Below are positions 1-4,148 of a stretch of DNA of 5,531 nucleotides, in pieces (positions within the stretch are counted from its first letter, which is position 1; each line of letters begins with the position of its first letter). The notes beneath the pieces were generated by a model. That model saw only the letters and a program-made list of their open reading frames with translations, searched no databases and was not told the origin of the DNA. Source of the stretch: Actinomycetes bacterium (GTDB lineage: Bacteria > Actinomycetota > Actinomycetes > Propionibacteriales > Nocardioidaceae); assembly GCA_023252095.1 (NCBI GenBank), contig JAHEXN010000076.1, positions 6,369 through 11,899 of the forward strand. Direction: 5' to 3'. Position numbers and translations under genes: made by a program.

Positions 1-493
1 GCTCGACGCCCTCCAGCGAGCCGTCGGGCGACGTCACGAAGAGGGTCGAGAAGCTCGGCATCGCGCCAAGGGCCATGTTGCCGAGGATCGACGGGTCGAC
101 GGGAACGTCGCGCCAGCCCAGGAACGTGAGGCCCTCGTCGGCTGTCAGCGCCTCGATCGCGGCCTTCGCCTCGGCGGCACGCTCGGCGTCGGCCGGGAGG
201 TACGCGATGCCCGCCGCGTAGTGGCCCAGCGGGGGCAGGTCGAAGTCGGCCACGCCCCGCAGGAACCGATCCGGGACCTGCAGCAGGATGCCCGCGCCGT
301 CGCCGGTGTCGGGCTCGCCGCCGACCGCGCCTCGGTGGTCGAGGTTCCGCAGCGCCGTGAGGCCCTTGGCGACGATGTCGTTGCTGGCCACGCCGGTGAG
401 CGTGGCCACGAAGGCGACACCACAGGCATCGTGCTCGTTGGCCGGGTCGTAGAGGCCCTGGGCGGTGGGAAGGCTGGAGAACAAGGCGCTCAC
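1..493 (-). CDS. gltB: Glutamate synthase (GOGAT) large subunit, N-terminal part; gene truncated by the window edge
   Basis: The visible 164 residues are the start of the class II glutamine amidotransferase (Ntn) domain of the GOGAT large subunit. This domain releases ammonia from glutamine for transfer to 2-oxoglutarate in the cytoplasm, working with the small subunit GltD. Seen: YDPANEHDACGVAFVA, where Cys24 (positions 422-424) is the expected catalytic nucleophile exposed after removal of a 23-residue propeptide. This is followed by LRNLDHRGAVGGEPDTGDGAG, GILLQVPDRFLR and a GWRDVPVD segment, all in the family order and close to my memory of actinobacterial GltB. The chosen GTG start has AAGGGG six bases upstream. 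An in-frame ATG at 527-529 would add 12 residues but has a poorer ribosome site. The other domains (central, FMN-binding synthase, GXGXG) lie off the left edge, so completeness cannot be judged. The gene is divergent from the membrane-protein array. Confidence 0.95.
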   Translation of the reverse strand, partial: MSALFSSLPTAQGLYDPANEHDACGVAFVATLTGVASNDIVAKGLTALRNLDHRGAVGGEPDTGDGAGILLQVPDRFLRGVADFDLPPLGHYAAGIAYLPADAERAAEAKAAIEALTADEGLTFLGWRDVPVDPSILGNMALGAMPSFSTLFVTSPDGSLEGVE

Positions 494-499
494 ATGAGT

Positions 500-505
500 C
501 CCCTT
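500..505 (-). promoter_or_regulatory. Ribosome-binding site of gltB
   Basis: Read on the minus strand, AAGGGG lies six bases upstream of the GTG start at 493. It decides the start choice over the in-frame ATG at 527-529, which is preceded only by a weak GGA. Confidence 0.65.
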
Positions 506-568
506 CAGCGTCGTCGACAGGTCGTGCATTCCGTGGACGACGTTGGCCGCGGCAGCACTCCATCATGA

Positions 569-585
569 CATGTGCCCGACACATG
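569..585. repeat. Inverted repeat CATGTG-N5-CACATG, possible operator
   Basis: This is a perfect 6-bp inverted repeat with a CCCGA spacer, inside the divergent region between gltB and the membrane-protein array. Its near edge is 75 bp upstream of the gltB start and about 110 bp upstream of the gene A start. It could be a dimeric regulator site for either gene. The TGTG-N5-CACA core is too short for the CRP/GlxR-type TGTG-N8-CACA pattern, so I do not assign a regulator. Arms this short can arise by chance. Confidence 0.35.
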
Positions 586-655
586 GACGAATCAGGCTCG
601 CCTCAGTGACGCACCGCCAATTCTCGTTGTGCCTCGGAGTGCCCCCCGTTCCCTC

Positions 656-661
656 TAGTCT
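656..661 (+). promoter_or_regulatory. Weak -10 candidate (TAGTCT) for the five-gene array
   Basis: TAGTCT fits the TANNNT pattern common in actinobacterial sigma-A-type promoters. It would put the transcript start near 668, with a leader of about 30 bases before the ATG at 698. There is no convincing -35 at 16-18 bp: the nearest TTG-type hexamer, TTGTGC at 627-632, is 23 bp upstream. The site overlaps the first copy of the direct repeat that begins at 658. This is a guess based on one hexamer. Confidence 0.25.
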
Positions 662-678
662 GTGGCGAGTCTGTGGCG
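658..678 (+). repeat. Perfect 10-bp tandem direct repeat, GTCTGTGGCG twice
   Basis: GTCTGTGGCG occurs at 658-667 and again at 669-678, so the period is 11 bp, about one helical turn. The repeats cover the probable transcript-start region immediately before the ribosome site of gene A. That is the geometry of a tandem-site regulator, but two copies only allow a suggestion. Confidence 0.45.
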
Positions 679-686
679 TCGGATCG

Positions 687-691
687 AGGAG
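687..691 (+). promoter_or_regulatory. Ribosome-binding site of gene A
   Basis: AGGAG lies six bases before the ATG at 698 and fixes this ATG as the start. The GTG at 662, in the same frame, would add 12 residues that include the ribosome-site sequence itself and has no good site of its own. Confidence 0.8.
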
Positions 692-697
692 AGGGCC

Positions 698-1393
698 ATG
701 GGAGAGATCAGCTTTCCGCCCGTCCCGGCGCAGCCCGAGGACGACGGTGCGGTCTCCCGTCGGCGGGCCGGCTGGGCCCTGGGCCTCGCCTTCGTCCCGT
801 TCATCGGCGGCGCCGTGGGTTCGGTCACGCTGGCCGCGCTCGTCCTGACCGGCCCCCGTGACGCCGTGCCCCGTGGCCGGGGTCGTGCGTGGGCCGCATT
901 GGGGGTCAACGCAGCGGTTCTCGTCCTGGTGGGCGCGCTACTGATCACCGACGACCCGGAGCTCGTGACCGTCCAGTCCATGCCGCAGCCGAGGCCCGCG
1001 AGCACCGAGGTCCCAGCCGGGCCCGTCACGCAGGGCGAGGTCTTCGTCGAGGACCTCGCCGTCGGCGACTGCGTCGACGAGGACTTCGACGCGATCGACG
1101 CGGTCCTGACCCTGACCGTCACCCGGTGTGACGGCTCGCACCGCGGGCAGGTCTTCCTCGTCCAGGACCTGCCCGATGGTGAGTTCCCCGGCGATGCCGC
1201 CGTGGAGGACCAGTCCTACGCCATGTGCGACCCGGGATTCGAGGCCTGGATCGGACGTCCGTACGCGAGCTCGTCCCTGAGCTACGTCTACTACTTCCCG
1301 GACGCGGAGCGGTGGGCGACCGACCGGACGGTCCAGTGCATCGTCACGACGCCTTCCCCCGTGACCGGCACGTTGCAAGGCAGCGGCCGATGA
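698..1393 (+). CDS. Gene A: DUF4190/septum-formation-like membrane protein with four-cysteine C-terminal domain
   Basis: This 231-residue protein of unknown biochemical role is first in a five-paralog array. Residues 1-24 are a short tail. Residues about 25-51 form a hydrophobic segment, then comes a basic loop (PRDAVPRGRGRA) and a second hydrophobic segment at about 64-83, the layout of DUF4190. By the positive-inside rule the loop is cytoplasmic, placing the C-terminal part outside. A Pro-rich linker (about 84-112) leads to the C-terminal domain, which opens with GEVFVEDLAVGDCVDED. Its cysteines are 125, 144, 177 and 214, also with FEAWIG, YVYYFP and a closing VTGTLQGSGR. The GDC.DE plus Cys-x3-H pattern is typical of proteins annotated 'septum formation family'. 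I infer two disulfides and an envelope location. The TGA overlaps the ATG of gene B (ATGA, 1390-1393), so translational coupling is likely. Confidence 0.85.
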   Translation: MGEISFPPVPAQPEDDGAVSRRRAGWALGLAFVPFIGGAVGSVTLAALVLTGPRDAVPRGRGRAWAALGVNAAVLVLVGALLITDDPELVTVQSMPQPRPASTEVPAGPVTQGEVFVEDLAVGDCVDEDFDAIDAVLTLTVTRCDGSHRGQVFLVQDLPDGEFPGDAAVEDQSYAMCDPGFEAWIGRPYASSSLSYVYYFPDAERWATDRTVQCIVTTPSPVTGTLQGSGR

Positions 1394-2079
1394 CGTCCCT
1401 CGGACCCGGCGCCCCCGACCCGTGGTCCACGACCGACCCCGCCGAGTCCCGACGGCAGGCCTCGTGGGCGCTCGCCCTGGCCGTGCTCCCCCTCGTCGCG
1501 ACTCAGGTCGCCGCCTTCGTCCTGGCCGCATTGGTCGTCACCGAGCGGGACCGGCAACCGCGCCGCAAGCCGGTGGCGTGGACCGCGCTGGCCGTCGCCA
1601 CCGCGTGGGTCGTCGCCGGCGGAGCGGCCCTCGTGGTCTTGCTCGCGTCGTTGTCGTCGGATGACGACCGCGCGGTCATCGAGCCCTCTGCGACGTGGAA
1701 CGAGGACGGCTCTCTCGACCGCCCGGGCCGGGCCGGGGCCGACGACCTTCGGGTCGGGGACTGCTTCGACTTCGACGGCCCGACGGGCAGTCGAAAGGTC
1801 GTGGTCCTGCCCTGCAGCAGCCCGCACACGGCAGAGGTCCACCACGTGCTGACCCTGCCGGACGGCGACTACCCCGGCCAGGAGGACGTCGTGCGACGGG
1901 CCCGCGCCGGGTGCCATCTCGCCTTCGAGCCGTGGGTTGGGATCCCCTACGCGGACTCCGACCTCACGTACGACTTCCACCTTCCGTCCGAGGCCAGCTG
2001 GCCGCAGGGGCACGACGTCCAGTGCTACCTCACGACGTACGGCCCCGAGACCGGTTCGACCCAGGGCAGCGCCCGATGA
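1390..2079 (+). CDS. Gene B: paralog of gene A, membrane hairpin plus four-cysteine domain
   Basis: This 229-residue paralog begins at the ATG overlapping the stop of gene A, with AAGG nine bases upstream. Hydrophobic segments lie at about 25-51 (SWALALAVLPLVATQVAAFV) and 63-87, separated by the basic loop ERDRQPRRKP. After an acidic linker comes RVGDCFDFD, with cysteines 125, 142, 175 and 212. Also present are PCSSPHTAEVHH, DGDYPGQ, FEPWVGIPY, a W-PQGH element and the tail TGSTQGSAR. It is the most divergent of A to D: FDFD replaces the (V/I)DE seen in the others, and the GE(V/I)F motif before the first cysteine is missing. Topology is predicted as for gene A, with the cysteine domain outside. 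Its stop codon overlaps the start of an 11-codon ORF rather than gene C directly. The function is not known to me. Confidence 0.83.
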   Translation: MTSLGPGAPDPWSTTDPAESRRQASWALALAVLPLVATQVAAFVLAALVVTERDRQPRRKPVAWTALAVATAWVVAGGAALVVLLASLSSDDDRAVIEPSATWNEDGSLDRPGRAGADDLRVGDCFDFDGPTGSRKVVVLPCSSPHTAEVHHVLTLPDGDYPGQEDVVRRARAGCHLAFEPWVGIPYADSDLTYDFHLPSEASWPQGHDVQCYLTTYGPETGSTQGSAR

Positions 2080-2111
2080 CCCCCGCCCCGCGAGACACGA
2101 GGACCCGATGA
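2076..2111 (+). CDS. Possible 11-codon coupling minigene between genes B and C
   Basis: ATG at 2076 opens an 11-codon ORF (MTPAPRDTRTR) ending in TGA at 2109-2111. Its start overlaps the stop of gene B (ATGA, 2076-2079), and its stop overlaps the start of gene C (ATGA, 2108-2111). The start sits in the same place after AGGG (2063-2066, nine-base gap) as the starts of genes B and D after their upstream gene tails. It could relay ribosomes from B to C by termination-reinitiation. Alternatively it may be a relic of the original start of gene C, now out of frame with it (offset 32 bases). There is no evidence that the peptide itself matters, and translation is unproven. Confidence 0.35.
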   Translation: MTPAPRDTRTR

Positions 2112-2905
2112 CTCAGCCCCCGCCCGACCCGTTCGGCCAGCCGGTCCAGCCTGGACCGACCCTTCCCGCGGGACCGCCCCAGCCCTACCCGCCGCACCCG
2201 GGAGCGATGCCCTACCCCGGGCACACCGGGCCGCCCGGCTACCCACCGGGGCTGCCGCCGCACGGTGGCACGCCGGAGACCTCGCGAACCAAGGCCGTCT
2301 GGGCGCTGGTCCTGGCGATCCTGCCCCTGTGTCTGACATGGATCGCGGCAGCCGTGCTGGCGATCATGGTGCTGGCCGGCCCCCGCGACGGGCAGAAACG
2401 CGGCCGAGGCATGGCCTGGGCAGCTCTCGTCGTCGTGGGGTTGTGGGTCATCGGCAGCATCGTCGCCGCGGTGGCCATCATCGCGTCCATCCCGGCCGAC
2501 CGAGACGACGACGGCACCGTCACCTCCGGCGGGGAGGTCTTCGCCGAGGACCTCCGGGTGGGCGACTGCATCGACGAGGGCGTCGACGAGCTCTTCGGGG
2601 AGGACGAGACGGTGTTCACGCTCACGGTTCGACCGTGCGACGAGTCCCACAACGCCGAGGTCTACCACGAGGTCCAGCTCGATACCGGGAGCTTCCCCGG
2701 CGACAGCTCGGTCATGGACTCCGCCGAGGACGCGTGCTTCGGCCAGTTCGAGCCGTGGGTCGGGCAGAGCTACGACCTGTCGGAGCTCGACTACACGTAC
2801 TTCTACCCGACCGAGGAGACCTGGGCGGCCGGCGACCGTCTGATCTCCTGCATCGTGGTGTCGCTCGACGAGGTCACGGGCACGCTCGAGGGCAGCGGTC
2901 GATGA
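2108..2905 (+). CDS. Gene C: DUF4190/septum-formation-like protein with Pro/Gly/Tyr-rich N-terminus
   Basis: This 265-residue protein is the longest paralog. Residues 1-58 are a low-complexity tail rich in Pro, Gly and Tyr (PYPPHPG, PGYPPGLPP), predicted cytoplasmic and disordered. The membrane hairpin follows: about 62-91, the basic loop GPRDGQKRGRG, then about 103-129. The outer domain begins GEVFAEDLRVGDCIDEG and has cysteines 154, 177, 210 and 248, with RPCDESHNAEVYH, TGSFPGD, FEPWVGQSY, YTYFYP and the tail VTGTLEGSGR. An extra cysteine (75) lies in the first membrane segment and is shared only with gene D. The ATG at 2108 overlaps the minigene stop and has AGGA five bases upstream (2099-2102). 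The stop overlaps gene D (ATGA, 2902-2905). Pro-rich tails before DUF4190 are common in actinobacterial envelope proteins and may bind partners; that part is inference. Confidence 0.86.
   Translation: MTQPPPDPFGQPVQPGPTLPAGPPQPYPPHPGAMPYPGHTGPPGYPPGLPPHGGTPETSRTKAVWALVLAILPLCLTWIAAAVLAIMVLAGPRDGQKRGRGMAWAALVVVGLWVIGSIVAAVAIIASIPADRDDDGTVTSGGEVFAEDLRVGDCIDEGVDELFGEDETVFTLTVRPCDESHNAEVYHEVQLDTGSFPGDSSVMDSAEDACFGQFEPWVGQSYDLSELDYTYFYPTEETWAAGDRLISCIVVSLDEVTGTLEGSGR
2312..2428 (+). repeat. Direct repeat, copy 1 (membrane-hairpin segment of gene C)
   Basis: This 117-bp stretch aligns without gaps to 3052-3168 in gene D, with 15 mismatches (about 87% identity). Fourteen codons differ and 11 of those changes are synonymous. 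It marks either the most recent duplication in the array or gene conversion limited to the membrane segment. Confidence 0.8.
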
Positions 2906-3633
2906 GCGATCAGCCGCCGTCCTACCCGGCGGTCCCTCCGGGATACCCGGCGCCATGGGGTCCGCCCGGTCTCCCGGGCTACCCCGGAGGTTCGCCGTGG
3001 GCGCCTCCGCCGAAGCCGGCGTCCCCGACGCTGGGCGTCGTGGCGCTCGTGCTCGCGATCCTGCCGCTGTGCCTGACCTGGATCGCGGCCGTCGTGCTGG
3101 CGATCGTCGTGCTCGCCGGCCCCCGTGACGGGCAGAAGCGCGGCCGGGGCCTGGCGTGGGCAGCGCTCGCGATCGTCGTGGCGTGGATCGTCGCGATCAT
3201 CGTCGCGATCGTCGTGGTCGCCGCGACGATCCCGGCCGACCGCGACGAGAGCGGAGCCGTCGTGTCGGGTGGGGAGATCTTCCCCGAGAGCGTCCGGATC
3301 GGCGACTGCATCGACGAGGACCTCTCGGGGCCCTACGAGGCCGACGTCAGCGTGAGCGTCGTGCCGTGCGACGAGCCGCATCCTGGCGAGGTGTTCCACC
3401 TCGTCTCGCTTGACACCGGACCGTATCCGGGTCGTGCCGAGATCGCCCGGATCGCTGAGGTCGAGTGCCCTGCCGCGTTCGAGTCCTTCGTCGGCATCCC
3501 TCTGGAGGCGTCCTCCCTCTCGGTCACGTACCTGTACCCCAGCCGGAGCAACTGGGGCTACGACGAGAAGATCCGGTGCGTCGTGGTGCCCCCCGACGAG
3601 GTCACCGGGACCCTCGAGGGCAGCGGCCTCTGA
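2902..3633 (+). CDS. Gene D: closest paralog of gene C, Pro-rich tail, membrane hairpin, four-cysteine domain
   Basis: This protein has 243 residues. Residues 1-43 form a Pro/Gly/Tyr/Trp-rich tail (YPAVPPGYPAPWGPPG). Hydrophobic segments at about 44-73 and 85-110 flank GPRDGQKRGRG, which is identical to gene C. The hairpin shares 36 of 39 residues with gene C over 3052-3168, while the outer domain is only about 40-50% identical. The outer domain starts GEIFPESVRIGDCIDED, with cysteines 136, 156, 189 and 226, also VPCDEPHPGEVFH, DTGPYPG, FESFVGIP, TYLYP and the tail VTGTLEGSGL. Cys57 lies in the first membrane segment, as in gene C. The start ATG overlaps the stop of gene C, with GAGGG nine bases upstream (2888-2892). 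The predicted site is the cytoplasmic membrane with the cysteine domain outside. The function is unknown. Confidence 0.86.
   Translation: MSDQPPSYPAVPPGYPAPWGPPGLPGYPGGSPWAPPPKPASPTLGVVALVLAILPLCLTWIAAVVLAIVVLAGPRDGQKRGRGLAWAALAIVVAWIVAIIVAIVVVAATIPADRDESGAVVSGGEIFPESVRIGDCIDEDLSGPYEADVSVSVVPCDEPHPGEVFHLVSLDTGPYPGRAEIARIAEVECPAAFESFVGIPLEASSLSVTYLYPSRSNWGYDEKIRCVVVPPDEVTGTLEGSGL
3052..3168 (+). repeat. Direct repeat, copy 2 (membrane-hairpin segment of gene D)
   Basis: This is the partner of 2312-2428. The only amino-acid changes are Ala to Val, Met to Val and Met to Leu. The repeats lie 740 bp apart in the same orientation, so homologous recombination between them could delete or fuse genes C and D. 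Confidence 0.8.
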
Positions 3634-4139
3634 TGATGACGAGGACCAAGCAGCGCCGCCTGTTCGTGATCGGGGCGCTCGTGATTGGGCTCATCGCGAC
3701 GGCCGTCGCCGTCGGGCTCATCGTCACCGTCGGCCAGCGGGCGGACGAGACCCGTCCCTCGCCGACCGGCACGACGGAACGCCGCGTCTCGATCGGCAGC
3801 CTCGAGATCGGCACCTGCATCGACGAGGACTTCCAGGACGCCGAGGTGAGCGAGTTCGCCCTCGCCGTCGTGGACTGCTCAGAGCCGCACCTGGCTCAGG
3901 TCTTCCACATTGCCCAGCTCGAGGCCGCGTTCCCGGGTGACGACGAGGTCGACCGCCTCGCGACCGCAGCGTGTGAGTCCGCCTTCGAGACGTGGATCGG
4001 AAGTCCGCCGCAGCGGTCGACGCTCCAGTTCTTCTTCTATGCACCGACCAAGGAGTCCTGGCCCCAGGGCCACGAGGTCTGGTGCATCGCCGTCGCGCCG
4101 CAGGACTTCAGCGGGACGTTCGAGGACAGCGGACTCTGA
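3633..4139 (+). CDS. Gene E: short paralog with a single membrane anchor and the four-cysteine domain
   Basis: This 168-residue protein is last in the array. A basic start (MMTRTKQRR) and one hydrophobic segment at about 10-33 replace the tail plus hairpin of the other four. This gives an N-in, C-out anchor or an uncleaved signal sequence; no lipobox cysteine or clear signal-peptidase site is visible. The domain keeps cysteines 62, 82, 114 and 151 with paralog spacing, DCSEPHLAQVFH, FPGDDEV, FETWIG, FFFYAP, a W-PQGH element shared with gene B, and the tail SGTFEDSGL. The first motif reads GTC rather than GDC. Start: ATG at 3633 overlaps the stop of gene D (TGATG). A second ATG at 3636 is possible, but 3633 is closer to the GAGGG at 3616-3620, although that 12-base gap is long. 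The stop lies four bases from the convergent hflX stop. Confidence 0.82.
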   Translation: MMTRTKQRRLFVIGALVIGLIATAVAVGLIVTVGQRADETRPSPTGTTERRVSIGSLEIGTCIDEDFQDAEVSEFALAVVDCSEPHLAQVFHIAQLEAAFPGDDEVDRLATAACESAFETWIGSPPQRSTLQFFFYAPTKESWPQGHEVWCIAVAPQDFSGTFEDSGL

Positions 4140-4148
4140 CGCGTCAGA
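4135..4148. repeat. 14-bp perfect palindrome joining the convergent stop codons
   Basis: TCTGACGCGTCAGA reads the same on both strands and contains the TGA of gene E (4137-4139) and the TGA of hflX (4144-4146) placed symmetrically. As RNA it could fold only into a 5-bp stem with a CGCG loop and has no U-tract, so it is at best a weak bidirectional terminator. No better terminator is visible between the two genes, and transcripts may run into each other. Confidence 0.45.

Noticed and set aside
494..529. Upstream ATG start for gltB adding 12 residues
   Set aside because: The ribosome site is weak compared with AAGGGG before the GTG at 493, and a 23-residue propeptide before the catalytic cysteine is already plausible.
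606..621. Possible GlnR-like site (GTGAC-N6-CCAAT) upstream of gltB
   Set aside because: The first half fits GTNAC, but the second half matches GAAAC at only two of five positions, which is too weak to call.
662..697. Upstream GTG start for gene A
   Set aside because: The extra 12 residues would be encoded by the direct repeat and the ribosome site itself. AGGAG is ideally spaced for the ATG at 698, and the other paralogs show no such extension.
543..848. Open frame on the plus strand across the divergent region into gene A
   Set aside because: It has no ribosome site, overlaps gene A in another frame, and has an Arg/Ser/Pro-rich shadow composition.
2030..2956. Long open frame (308 codons) on the minus strand opposite genes B to D
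   Set aside because: It has no recognisable motif, an Arg/Gly/Val/Asp-heavy composition typical of antisense frames in GC-rich genes, and lies wholly opposite well-supported coding sequence. The same applies to the minus-strand frames at 938-1531 and 1291-2013.
3100..3216. Three copies of GCGATCGTCGTG inside gene D (3100, 3169, 3205)
   Set aside because: They encode Ala-Ile-Val-Val-type runs in membrane segments using preferred codons. Low-complexity hydrophobic coding explains them without a separate DNA function.
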